A DNA stretch of 64,000 nt, taken from positions 12,524,001 to 12,588,000 of the forward strand of contig NC_061466.1 of NCBI RefSeq assembly GCF_022581195.2, read 5' to 3'. Every line of letters starts with the position of its first letter. Within the stretch, counting starts at the first letter, position 1. Source of the stretch: Helicoverpa zea. Taxonomy: Eukaryota; Arthropoda; Insecta; Lepidoptera; Noctuidae. Positions 1 to 11,177 of this stretch are shown here, piece after piece. The position numbers and the translations under genes were made by a program. The notes below the pieces were generated by a model. The model saw nothing but the letters and a program-made list of their open reading frames with translations. It had not been told where the DNA came from and searched no databases.

Positions 1-235
1 TGGCGTGCGTAGTTCCACGCGCTCCTCAAGTTGATGTCAGCAACCCTAGCTAGGCCCAGCAGGGCATAGGGCCGCTGGGGCTGCGGGGCTGTACGAAAGA
101 GTTACCACGGCCCTGGTACATTAAAGGCCTACGACGGAACACGACGGATTTTTAGTCAGTAAAAGTCTGACACTCCCTCACCGCTTCTGACCCGCAGCGG
201 GAGGGGTCATTTGATGATTTTTAGCGTCGTTAAAA
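1..235 (-). repeat. SINE-like repeat, family A (copy 1)
   Basis: This matches, in reverse complement, the repeat seen at 21814..21989, 38601..38794, 48986..49158 and 51505..51628: a GC-rich block, then GTCAGTAA..CTGACACTCCCTCA, a block reading GGGAGGGGTCATTTGATG, and an A-run. Two other copies have long target-site duplications, so the family moves by retroposition with its poly-A end on this strand. The stretch at about 243..292 matches the body of SINE family B, so the left edge of the window is a composite of two SINEs. Confidence 0.7.
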
Positions 236-1562
236 AAAGTCGGTTGCACGGGTAACTGAGTTGTGGAGGTCAGATAGGGCAGTCGCTCCTGCCGCGCTGC
301 TTCTCTCTTTTTTTGTAGTAATTCCTCTCGGGATAGCTTCTTCTTTTTAGGGGCCATATCACGTGCGTTCGATCAGCCTGTGTAATATATTTCAAGTTCA
401 TAAAGGAAAAAAATAATGCGATGCAATGATAGTTTGATTCTTAAATTATTAAAAGAGACTAGCGAATACATTTACACAAACAATTCATGAAAACTATTAA
501 ACCAATACGCAGAATACACAGTCCCCTGTTTTGTTAAACAGTCCCCTGTTGCGTTTTTTGGCAAAGGACTGTTGCCAGAGGACTGTGTATTTCAGTTAGA
601 TTTCACAATATTTATGAAACCGATGTCTTATAGTTTTTTAAGAACCTACCGATCAATTAAGGCACAAATAATGTAACAATTAACTATAAATAGAGATAAT
701 TTAAGTAATTAAATTACATACAATTATTTACCAGAGGCCTGTGTGAGGCAGCGGCCCAAACGCTAGTTCACCTCACAAATGACGCTCTAACATTAAACAG
801 AATGGCGTATCGTTACCGCATTTGATTAGTTTGCCAACTTCACAACAATTGCATTTCGTTGCACTAATAAAACGATTGTAAAATATTATAGTTTTTTTTA
901 AATATTGATTTAAATTTTTGGCAGGGGACTGTATTAAAATTCTCAGGACAAAGTTTACAGGAGTTTATTAAAATGAATAAAGTTGTAATGAGTGCTTGTT
1001 TTACGAAAATAATATAATTTCATTATTTTTGTTTGTGATATTAACTGCCAAGTGAATGTAGTTTCATCAAGTTTTTCGGAAATCGCATTTCTAGGTGTAA
1101 ATGCAGTGAAAGGGACAGCCAGGGGACTGTATTTTTCGAGCTTTTAAAACGTATAGAAAAAAAATTAAAGTAATTATGTTTATAAAAACAAAGGGCCCGT
1201 GAAGCTTCAGGGTTAAAGTTTCATAAAATGTGATTTTTTAAATAAGAATTAAACTATTTATTGAAAAAATCGGTCCGGACAGCCGATTACGAGCTTACAG
1301 AGAATCGCCCTGATACGAATATAAAGCTTTTTTAATCGGATCGGAACAATTATTTTCAAAATCGGTTTAGTAAGTTCAGAGTTTTAACTCGACATCCCAA
1401 GGTCACAAAGTACCTCTTTATAATGTTAGTAAAGATGTCACGCAGTACGATTTCTCCATTTTAATTTTTGAGTAGGTGTGAGTAGCCAACTAATTTGAAG
1501 TACCTAGAATGTCAATCGTAATTTAATTTTATCTAATTTCAACATTCTTTTTATTTTTTCAG
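236..1562 (+). other. Intron 3' part upstream of the first coding exon
   Basis: This stretch ends in a pyrimidine-rich tract and CAG-type acceptor (AG at 1561..1562) directly before a long open frame, so I read it as the intron preceding the terminal exon of the first gene. It has no coding signal of its own. It holds a SINE B piece near 243..292, a small hairpin element at 513..591, and several loose copies of CAGGGGACTG near 921 and 1119. Confidence 0.5.
513..591. mobile_element. Small palindromic MITE-like hairpin
   Basis: The ends AATACACAGTCCCCTG and its near reverse complement CCAGAGGACTGTGTATT flank about 45 bases. A second internal CAGTCCCCTG copy lies at about 539..548, and single copies of the reverse motif occur near 921 and 1119. 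Terminal repeats of this sort suggest a tiny non-autonomous DNA transposon; no target duplication was resolved. Confidence 0.5.
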
Positions 1563-4500
1563 ATAACAAGAAACCTGGTTATCATTGGCAGTTCCAGAAA
1601 ATTGATGATGGCGATTCGTGTCAATCCAGGGAGTTACCTACTCAGAGGTCAGATAGTTCTCAATTGAATGTCAAATTAGTGGATTGCGGCAAGTTTCCAT
1701 GGTACTTTAGAAAATATACACAACAAATACTCCAGAAATTGAATCCTGATGTATCGAGCGACAGTGATACCGAAGTAGATGTGCTGCAGATAGACGACTG
1801 TGAGTCCAGTGATTGTTATATTGTAGTAGATATACACAACAATAATAATACAGATAAGGTAAATAACGAGGTTAAGGAAAATATGGCGAATGTTACTCAA
1901 GAAAAACAAGACGAGAATAAAATAATAAACAAAGTTAATCAAGAAAGAATTAATACTTGGAGAAACAATATCGAATTACAAAAAGCTTTGAGTTTAAAAA
2001 ACGTGGACAAAGTTGACTTCAGGCGTAACACAGGATTAGTGGGCATGAAAATAATGCCGAAAGTCATTAAAAATGGAGGGGTGGATGCTGCTTCTAAAAC
2101 AATAAAAAGTAGAAAACGAGCTAAAACTAATTTAAAAGATAAAATGAATGCTGAAACAGGTTTAAGTTTAGTTCATAAAGATTTGCAGGAAATACCTAGC
2201 CTAAAAGGAAATAGTTTTATTTGCCAGCCTCAAATTAGTAATAGTAAACAAGATACTGTAGTAGAAAAACATAACTCTAGTCATATTACTATTTCTAAAA
2301 ATGTGCCCCAACATATTAGCAAACCGCCAGAAAACGTTGCGCCGCCAACCTTTCCAAAATCGAATGAAATCATTGATTTGTCTTCTGAAACTAAGCACAC
2401 TAAAAGTTTATCTATTTCTGATAACAAAATTAATGTATTGAACGAAAAAGATCGTAATTTAGGAACAGTTGAGCAGGTAAAACAGGTAATATCGTCTAAG
2501 CCTACCGATAAAGTCCTTACGTCAAACGTTAGGGATATCAAAAAGACAAATAAATATAAATTTGAACAAATGAAAAACCTAAACAAGGCAGTTGTTAGCT
2601 CCCCAACATTAAATAACGATCTGGTACCAAAACTAGGACAGGATGATACCAAAGAAATGAAGCACACCAAACAAAAAAGAAACAAAAATGATAATACGCA
2701 AAGTAAAATTATTAAATCTGATAAGAAACCTAACAAAAAAGTCGAAAAACAGAAAAGTGAACCAAAATCTCCTATTTTACCGTGTAGTACTCTACCAAAG
2801 AAACCAAAACCTAAGTGCCTAGAAGAAGTTCCTAATAAATCCAGCAAGTCTGATGCTAGTACCAAAAATTTGAATGCAATTATTGGTAAACTTACAAGCT
2901 TAAAATATTCAAATGAACAGAATTTGTTTCCGCCAAAAGAACCATCCGCAGTTTTACACAATTCTGATAATTCTATTAAACAGGCTTTACAATTTCAGTG
3001 TACTTTAACAAAACCTAGTCAAGAACGTGGAAATGATAAGACTTTAAAATCTTCAGAGAAGCTAGTGAAAAATTGCACTGATGTTCATAAAATTAATAAC
3101 AAAACTTCCAGTCTTCAAAATACTCAGGCCATACCTTCTATCATTAGTACAAAAAGTTCAGTTGAACAAAAGAAATTGTCTGATAAGGTGATTCATAATG
3201 TTAGTATAAAACCTTCTATAAACAATGCCCCGGTAATGAATCCTGCGACAATCCATAAAAGCAAGCCTATTCCCGTGGTTACACCATCTAATGCTCCTAA
3301 ACCAAAAAGCATTTCTGAAAAATATAAAAAAATTATTAAATCCCTTGATCCTGAATTTGTAGATAAAAATAAAGTAGACCATTCAGTCAGTAAGGGTAAA
3401 ATTAACTTTTTCTCTGTGCAAAATAGATATGCATCTGCTATAATCTTAAAGCCTAATCAACAAACAAACCGTCCAGTTGGAAACCCAGCGGAACGTTCTA
3501 TGCAAGCCGTACCAAATAGCCATATACAAAAACCCAACGCGATGTCTATCCCTGTCCATACACAACAACGCTATCAAGATCTTCAACATATCTATCCTCA
3601 ATATTACCAATCTTCTCCTACGGGAAGATATCAAAATAATTATCCAGGTTCCGGTGTAAACCCGGTCCCACATCAGTTTCTACCACCACATGATAATTTA
3701 CAACAGAATAATCCACCGCAACCCTTTTACCAAGGTCGTTGGTTGCCACAGAACTTACTGCCTCCACCTCCACCTCCTCCCCCTCCACCGCCGCCACTCC
3801 CAGCTCCTCCATCAGGCTCTATTTTGCCAAGCAGTAATACCGTTGATCCAATTCAATATGATCCTTATTTAAACCCATCCAAATGTCCACCGATATCAAA
3901 CTTAAGACAGATGCCAAATACTTTCCCTCAAAAATCAGTTAATAACCTGCTGACTAAGAGTAGTAGTATAATTGGGGTAAATAACGCAGGATTGGTAAAA
4001 AAGATTAACATTGTTGCTGTACCTGCTGCAAAACATATTAAAAACAGAAAAGAAACCGCAGAAGAAGTTAAAACTTTCCAAGTTTTGACTCCTCCTAACG
4101 AACCAGAAATAGTTGCAACAAAGACAGAAATGTTGGAAGAATTAGATAAAGTAACGTTTGTAGACGATTTGAGTTGTGACGGTTACAAAGAAAATAGTTT
4201 AGACGTATCAATAATGTCGAGTAAATCTGGCAGGTTTGAGTCCTTAAAGTTGTCAGTGAACAAAAACGACCAAGACCTAAAGCGACAAAGAAAAGGATAT
4301 TCACCTCCAATTTTACCCATTCCAACGTATAAAAAGGTTTTGGACGACGTAGCTTCAAAGTCACAATCATGTAACAAAGTGCCACCATTAACTGCCGTAG
4401 GAGATCCGAGACTGTATCTACAAAATGAAAGCAAACCTTTGCGGGCAGAAGTTAAAAAGACTAACAAAAGGAAACTAAACCATGCATTTAATAAACCTAA

Positions 4501-4702
4501 TGACGCTAAACGAAAAGATGATGCCAAAAAGATTTCTTTAGAAGAATATAAAAAAAGAATATGTAAGACTGATAATAAACCTGCACAAATTAATAAAAAA
4601 GTCTGTAAAGAAAACTTTAGACATAAGTCAAAACATAATCATAGAGAAAACAGTACAGACACTGATCTCGGTTATGATTCGGATACTACAGTCGTATTGT
4701 GA
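1563..4702 (+). CDS. Terminal coding exon of a large low-complexity, probably nuclear protein
   Basis: The open frame runs without a break from the acceptor at 1561..1562 to a TGA at 4700..4702, giving 1045 codons after two bases that complete a split codon. No ATG is needed: the frame is open right back to the splice site, so this is the last exon of a gene whose 5' exons lie before the window. The protein is rich in Lys, Asn and Ser, with many basic clusters suggesting nuclear location. It has a run of about a dozen prolines at roughly 3767..3800, preceded by a Tyr/Gln/Pro-rich stretch. The C-terminal part has a DPRLYLQ segment and an ISLEEYKKR segment, then an acidic tail ending DTDLGYDSDTTVVL. 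EEYKKR-like short motifs occur in several chromatin proteins, but I do not recognise the family and name no function. Codon use is AT-rich like the surroundings. Sure that it codes; function unknown. Confidence 0.85.
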
Positions 4703-4715
4703 TCACTTAATACAC

Positions 4716-5060
4716 TCTTTTGCAAAAAAAGCGGGCACCTATGCGAAATCTTGGTTTTAAGGACTGTGTTTCAAAAGATTTTAATGACTGGAATATATTG
4801 CCAGCATCAAAAGGGTTATTTTGCTAACTGCGTATTCAGTTTTCTGAAAATCACATCGAAAATTTTTCAAAACATCGACAAAGTTTCACCAGTCTCTTAG
4901 TGATTCTCCAAAATTCTAATTTAGCTTAGACTTTTACGCATACCGGGCTAACCCGTTTGATGCTAGTCATATATTCCAGCCATTAAAATCTTTTGAAACA
5001 TACATAAAGTCCTTAAAACCAAGATTTCGCATAGATGACCGTTTTTTTTTGCAAAAGAAT
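4716..5060. mobile_element. Foldback MITE with about 85-bp inverted arms
   Basis: The arm at 4716..4800 (containing ATGCGAAATCTTGGTTTTAA) is repeated in reverse complement at 4967..5060, with a few mismatches and one small indel. The middle of about 165 bases is unique. No transposase fragment is present. It begins 14 bases after the stop codon of the upstream gene. Confidence 0.75.
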
Positions 5061-5211
5061 TTATTATAATTATTATAGTATTGTCTTGAAATATTTTGGT
5101 TCTCGCCAAACTTACTGGCGTTCCGCAAAAGTAACATTGAAACAGACAAATAACATTTTGGTTATTATTTAGTACAGTGAGATATAGTTATTTATGAAAG
5201 GTATAACACAT

Positions 5212-5713
5212 TGGTATAAGACTAAAGGTCATGGCACATTATAGCGGCACCGCAACAGCACGGCTGCAGGACGGCGTCGCCTCGAATTAAGACTACGGCT
5301 AGCTGCCAGCGCGCTAACTACGCGTTGTCCGCAAGGTGCCAGCTCGCCGTCCGCGCGCCGGCCGCGAGGTGTAAGCTTGCTGTCACCGCATACTCAATAT
5401 TATTTTAAGACAGTTATGATTGAACACGACGTAATGACGTTGTTTCGCTGCCGACTCGGAGTCGGCGCGTAATGAGCATGCCGTCGGCGCGCTGTACGCA
5501 TGAGGTCCGCTCGCTTGCAGCACGCGGGCTGCGAGCCGAGTTGTGTGGTAGCGACAAGCGCGCTGACTGCTCGCCGTTGGCTTTTTCATATTGACATTAC
5601 GAAATATATTATAATACACACGATTTAATGCTCTAAATTGAATGACCACTTAAATGCCGGTGTGGAGCCGTGCTGTTGCGGTGCCGCTATACTGTGCCAT
5701 GACCCTTATACCA
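5212..5713. mobile_element. GC-rich MITE with about 48-bp TIRs
   Basis: TGGTATAAG..GTCATGGCAC at 5212 is matched in reverse complement by GTGCCATGACCCTTATACCA ending at 5713, and the match extends through AGCGGCACCGCAACAGCACGGCT. The interior is strikingly GC-rich compared with the flanks. I could not resolve a target duplication. The open frame at 5383..5649 is not a gene. Confidence 0.75.
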
Positions 5714-6160
5714 TAAGGATCAATTTAACCCACCATTGTATTTTTATGTTATTAGAATAGGTACCTAATTGTTTTCTAGTATATACTGTAAACTGTATTG
5801 TCTAGCCTTTTTTTGGTGCAGTTGACAGTTGCTGTCAGTCTGCATGAACAACAGTATTATTGCTTAAAAAGTGACAGCTGTCAGTTGTACATAAACGCGG
5901 TAGCACAACACAAGAACCAAAGTTTCAATTTTATTTTTTGACGTTTCATCTTCATGCAAATAATAAAAATTGTATGATTTAAAATCATTGTGATATGATC
6001 TTCCCACGACTGTATTAAATTACCTTAACTGTATTTATTACGTAGATAGTTGTTGGCACTATCTGTATACGTAAGGAAAAGTCCTTAAAGTTTACTTTTA
6101 TGGGTAATTGCTACCTCTGTAGGTGTCAAAAATAATTTTGGAAAATTAACAGCATGAAAT

Positions 6161-6376
6161 AAAAAAACCTTTTTTTTTTACAAAAAAATAACCGTCATCA
6201 CGAAACATTGAAAGGGACAAAATAAAACTTGACATGGCTCTAGAAGTCGATGGCAAAATAAACAGCCAACAGACTTACAGACAGCGACTTCTATTCTAGA
6301 GCCATGTCAAAAGTTATTTTTTCTTTCAGTGTTTTGTGAAGTCGATTTCTTTTTTATTAGAAAAACGTTTTTTTTC
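6161..6376. mobile_element. MITE with about 85-bp imperfect TIRs
   Basis: The arm with GACATGGCTCTAGAAGTCG near 6231 pairs with CGACTTCTATTCTAGAGCC near 6284. Pairing continues outward through GAAAGGGACAAAATAAAA and A/T runs. A related single arm (AAAACACTGAAAGGAACAAA) occurs at about 19443, which suggests a family. Outer limits are approximate because of the homopolymer ends. Confidence 0.6.
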
Positions 6377-7127
6377 TATATTTACTCTTTTTTTGTTTTA
6401 GTCATATGACCTGCATTTATTTTTGTATTGTTAAAGGTGTAAGAATGGCAAATTATAGTGCATGTTTGTTTGAATTTAAATTGAGTATTGCTAGAAGCAT
6501 GTGGCACAGTTGTATAGTTTAAGTTTTTTATACATTTGTAAGATAAAAAGGTAGATTGTTCCTTATATACATAAGTATATGTATACATTGTTCACTTGTT
6601 ATATTTCTAAGTCTTAATATAGTTTTGTTTAAATATAAATGCATTGTTTTATTTTCTGGCCATTTCACTGTATAAAAATTACCAAGTTTCATGTTAGATT
6701 TTCATTTATTTTACTCAATATTCTTCATCTATTTTTTTAATTGTTAATGACATGTACGTTTCATTATGCGACTTCAAAATTATATGACATAATGAGATAT
6801 GACGCTCCGTTCCTTGCAGTTACGTACCAAGATCAGCGCCATCTAGCCAGCATCTAGAAAACACTTAAAACGTAAATCCCTTATTCTACTAAAATCTTCA
6901 AGGTCATGGTAAAATGCGTAGCCTCATTTAAGAAAACATCTGCATTGCTGCGGCGACAATTAATCTATCCAGCTCATGGCGTCTTGCTATAATAAATCTC
7001 CGGATTACAGCCTCTTTCGTAAGGACCTCAAGAACGCTCCCCCTTGAATTATGGGAGTTTGCCTTTTCGCGCGATATCTCACTAATTAGCATCGGTAAGT
7101 ATTGTAGCATTGACACTCGTAGTCTTA

Positions 7128-7314
7128 CGGCCAGTTTCTTCATCAAAAGTTAAAGTTAAAGTAATGTCTAAAGTAAAAGTAACGGTCAAATTCGTTTTTT
7201 CAAGGCTAAAGTGACAGCAAAACGAATAGAAAAATTGAATTTAACCGTTACTTTTACTTTAGACATTACTTTATCCATAACTTTAACTTTAACTTTTGAT
7301 GAAGAAACTGGCCG
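7128..7314. mobile_element. PIF/Harbinger-type MITE, 187-bp family, copy 1
   Basis: The element starts CGGCCAGTTTCTTCATCAAA and ends with the reverse complement, and is flanked by TTA at 7125..7127 and 7315..7317. Copies of exactly the same length lie at 13245..13431 and 51654..51840, flanked by TAA. A 3-bp TWA target duplication is the mark of the PIF/Harbinger superfamily. The element is almost entirely inverted repeat, with AGTTAAAGTTAAAG-like subrepeats, and codes for nothing. Confidence 0.85.
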
Positions 7315-7589
7315 TTAGGGAATTATCATTTTAAACTGTGTCAAGATATCCTATTTTCTCATTTTAATTGCAATTTTTTTTTGTTGAGAATTTTAGCCTT
7401 CTTCGTCAGTTAAGTTTTTATTCGTTTGTAAGTAGGTACACCTAGTTTATTCTATCAATTATGCGTAGCGCACTTTTGCAACGCGTTAATCTCGGGAACT
7501 GTGGAACCGATTTGAAAAAAATCTTCCAAGAGAAGTTTCCATGGGATGGGGCTACTATTCAGCTACAAAAGGGCTTACCGTTTTCCCAC

Positions 7590-7745
7590 GGTTTCGCCCG
7601 CGTCCCGTGGGAATTATTGCTCGTATCGGGATAAAATATAGCCAGGGTTACTTTAGTGTGTAGTGTAGCTTTTCCAACAGTGATTTTTCATATCGAATCA
7701 GTTGTTTTGAGGCCTTCGGGGTACAAATAAACAAACGTTTGTAAA
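7590..7745 (+). repeat. Dispersed lepidopteran repeat (CCCGCGTCCCGTGGG type)
   Basis: This contains CGCCCGCGTCCCGTGGG followed by CGGGATAAAATATAGCC. Better copies occur at 17890..18087 and 19882..20086, which end in ATAATATTAGTATAGA. The repeat has no coding content. Confidence 0.6.
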
Positions 7746-8859
7746 ATATATATAGATAGATGATAAAATTCTAACTCCACACACGCTGGAGTAAATATAT
7801 ACTTCCAATTTCTCAACACTTCCAATCCCTATTTTCTTATATCCTGCTATCCCGTTTCTAAGGAAGATACTCCCTAAATGACTGACGCACTGCAGATGCG
7901 ATGACTGGCAGGCTTTAAAGTAATTCCAGTGTTTTCCGCCGGGATTCCAACGTTAGTAGTGAGTTATGAGCATATTAACAGTAACACTATGACTATGACA
8001 TATGGCTGGATTGCGTTCTGTTTACTGAATTCAGAAGATGTTTTATGTGTGTTAGTGATGAATGGAGTGAGAGAGTTAGATGAAGTTTTGTTTGTATAAT
8101 AGAAAACAAAGTAAAGAGCCATATGTAAGGAACAAGCCCTTGAAATCCTGTTTTAAGGCTTTTTTTTCTTATTACCTGTGTGTCTTACCTACTCTGCGTG
8201 GTCGGTATTTTTCCATTTTCAGCGACTATATCCACGTTCATATTTAGATTTATCTGAAAACATCTCTCCAAAGGCCGATTTTGAAGCCCTCTATCCATCA
8301 CCATCTCCCGAGCCTTTTCCTACCTATATCCTTATCCCTTAACAATTAAAAGATAAACCACCAACGTAACCGTAAACTAGCGTTAAATTGCTCTTTCTTG
8401 AACCCATATTTAATCATATTAAAAAACCCTCCTCTGTAACAAAGTTTGCACAGATAACAAATGTGAGATGTCACATTACCATAGCTAAATAATTTCACTT
8501 CCGCACCTGCGCTGTATATATTTTAAAATTCATAGCGATTTAAATTCTTACTCTTCAATTTGCATCAGATCCGGAGCGCAAGAGCTGGAAATATGGTAAA
8601 GTAACTTGATATAAAAGATAATAATAAAATGGGAATCCGTTGAAGAGATGAAATTTGAATGGGAAAAATTATAAAATTGGGCACAGCTTGTAATACTATA
8701 TTTATTTTGAATTTGATCAGGTTATTGCACTGCAAAATATCCAATTTGATTTAGTTTGGTAAAGAAGACACTTAGGCCTCATTTACGGAGATGCGGGGCG
8801 TCGCGCGTTGCGTTGAGCGGCGCGGCCCGCACTGAATTCAAATATATGGCGTTGTATGA

Positions 8860-8914
8860 TTTTTTTTTTTAAATTTTTAATGGCATGGCCCTCTAGCCTT
8901 TGTGCCAAATCTTC
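8860..8914 (-). mobile_element. Short retroposon insert with 14-bp target duplication
   Basis: ATGGCGTTGTATGA occurs at 8846..8859 and again at 8915..8928, flanking 55 bases that begin with a T-run (a poly-A tail read on the other strand). This is the footprint of a heavily 5'-truncated non-LTR-mediated insertion. Confidence 0.75.
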
Positions 8915-9168
8915 ATGGCGTTGTATGAGTGCGTTTACGGAGAAGCGATTTTAGACGCGTTTGTTTGAATTAGGGCGTTTTTTGCGGCCGAGCCCGCGGA
9001 TGGCACCGACGCGTCCCACGCGGCGTTTATCGCGGCGGCGCACGCAGCGGCAATTCTCGATGAAGCTATGGCCGAGGCGGAATCTTCTGTCAGTCTTATT
9101 TAGAAATCGCGCAACTTATATAGAAATGCTGCAAGTTGCGACACGTGCGCTCCCATCAAAGACTACTA

Positions 9169-9354
9169 TCCTACTTATATTATAAATGTGAAAGTTTGTG
9201 AGAATGTATGGATGTATGTTTGTTATTCAATCACGCAAAAACGGTTGGACCGATTTGGTTGAAATTTGGTATGTAGATAGGTGATACTCTGGATTAACAC
9301 ATAGGCTACTTTTTATCAACACACCACGCGGGCGAAGCAGCTGGCGGAAGCTAG
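9169..9354 (+). mobile_element. Non-autonomous Helitron (Lep1-like)
   Basis: The element starts TCCTACTTATATTATAAATG and ends in CTAG at 9351..9354, inserted between A (9168) and T (9355) with no target duplication, as Helitrons do. Its body (AGGCTACTTTTTATC, then GGGCGAAGCAGCTGGCGGAAG) resembles the Lep1 Helitron-like family described from Lepidoptera. It has no coding capacity. Confidence 0.75.
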
Positions 9355-9664
9355 TATATTATAATATGGCTCCCATCTCTCGCCAGCATAAAACCAGTCG
9401 ATTTGATTGAGACGAGCGTGCGCCGCCGCGTGCTGCGCTACACGCTAGAAGATTCGCCGCGGGCGCCGCGGCAGGCACCGCCACGCTTCCCGTCTCGCTT
9501 CTCTATGAACATGGTCATATATTGCTATAAGTTTATGTTTACGCGTGCGATGATGCGTGCCGCTTCACGCGCCGCCCCACCGTAAACAGAAAAAACGTCC
9601 GACGCGCCGCGAGACGCCACGCCACACGCGACGCGAGACGCCCCGCGTCTCCGTAAATACGGCC

Positions 9665-11177
9665 TTACTGTTTCGTATATAAGTAAAATATCAAGTGTGA
9701 AAACAAAAAATCTAGGTTTCTCACTAGCAGGGAAACACAGACACATTAGGTATGTTTCGCGATTTTTGTGGTTTTTGAAGAGTTTTATAATATTTGGACC
9801 ACCTGTATAATATTTCCCTGCACTATTATGATCACGTACGCATCACAGGCACGCACGTCGGAGCTTGAACTTTGAAGAAGCATATCGCTCTGTAGTTAAC
9901 TAAACTTAAGATCATTACTTTTCTACTACTTTACTATTCTGAAATGTATTTAGACACGGGTATAGACGTATTTTTATTTTGTCTGGGGAGTAAACTGCAG
10001 CTATATTATTTACTTCCAATTGAGAAGCCTTTCATATAAATTAACTTACCAAATTACTGTCCTCCCCAGACATTTTCAAAAGACTTTAAATTTATAAAAC
10101 CTCATTATCCGAACGAAAATTTACTTGGGAAAACACGAAGCTTAGTTAGGAATATAATTTTGAAATACAAGCTATTGTTAAAACTAAATTTAAGACTGCT
10201 AATTATCGGTAAGTAATGATGTTGTTAATTAGGCTTAGATATTTTAATTGAGATGTTATCAGCCTCTGCTTGTGGTAAACATTGGGCTCTTTTGTGTCCT
10301 GATTTTAAATTATTTGATAATAGGAAAAGGTGTTTGAAAAAGCCTAATATTAGTTACGTCTGCTAATATGTTGGATAATGAATAAAATATTATCAAATAA
10401 GTACATACTCAGCGCACCTGAATAAATGTATGTAGCCTTATATTCATTCCTGATACAAGATTTATTGAAATTAACTCTTCAACAAAACGGCCTAGTCGTT
10501 CGTGAGATGAGCGTGTTCAAACGGTTTAAAATGAAAGACTGTCATTAAATTTTTAATTCCTCAGTTTTATAGTCATGCAGTTTTCAGCTATGCCATTTTG
10601 AATAAACTCAGAGCAAAGTGCTTGTGTTTTCATTGCTGAGTCAGGGCAAGTTTGAGATTTAGCCAGTGGTGTGTTGTTGACGCATTAACATTTAACGGTA
10701 GTACGAAAAAGGACAAAAATGAAGATAGAAAATACTTACATAACACTTTATAATTATTTTTATGTAGAACTAGCTGTTTCTCGCGGTTTCATCCATGTCT
10801 CGTAGCAACTATTTCTCGTTTCAAATAAAAATATCTAATAGTATTATTCGATCGCTGACTGGATGAATTTTTCAATTTGAACGAGTACTTCCTAAGGTTA
10901 GTTCAAACAAACAAACTCTCCAGCTTTACAATATTAGTAGAGACGGTAAATAATATAAAAAGTCCATGAAACTTGGTCCCACCATAACCATTCGATATAA
11001 CTTTCGAACTAAAATTGATTCATAACCATTGAATCATTTATCATACAAACTACACCATTTATCGAATTAACCAATTTGTGTAATTGGATTTTAAAATCAA
11101 AAACTTCGATATCTATTAATCGGAACGAATGACCAGCGATCGGAATTTGAACAATACGATTTTTGAAATTTATCGAT
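9665..11177. other. Intergenic stretch upstream of the odorant receptor
   Basis: This is AT-rich and has no gene I can support. It holds a degenerate dispersed repeat at about 10769..10944 (TCTCGCGGTTTCATCC ... CAATATTAGTAGA). The receptor promoter must lie here, but I see no convincing TATA box near the start codon. Confidence 0.5.

Larger units (their letters stand above)
4703..6660 (+). other. Probable 3' UTR and downstream flank of the first gene
   Basis: There is no coding signal here. Candidate poly(A) signals are AATAAA at 5962..5967 and 6158..6163, and a weaker AATATA-type site near 6627. If the later sites are used, the 3' UTR carries three foldback elements (4716..5060, 5212..5713, 6161..6376). 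The real cleavage site cannot be told from sequence alone. Confidence 0.4.
8775..9664. mobile_element. PIF/Harbinger-like element with nested insertions
   Basis: Ends GGCCTCATTTACGGAGATGC and the reverse complement of GGCCGTATTTACGGAGACGC are flanked by TTA at 8772..8774 and 9665..9667. Near-terminal GC-rich arms (GCGGGGCGTCGCG) also pair. The element holds a 55-bp retroposon piece at 8860..8914 and a Helitron at 9169..9354, both clearly later insertions. Open frames inside it (8961..9185, 9403..9585) are GC-rich coincidences. Confidence 0.75.

Noticed and set aside
2281..2961. 226-codon minus-strand frame antisense to the first gene's exon
   Set aside because: It is the shadow of a Lys/Asn/Ser-rich coding strand, giving a Leu/Phe/Ser-rich translation with no motifs.
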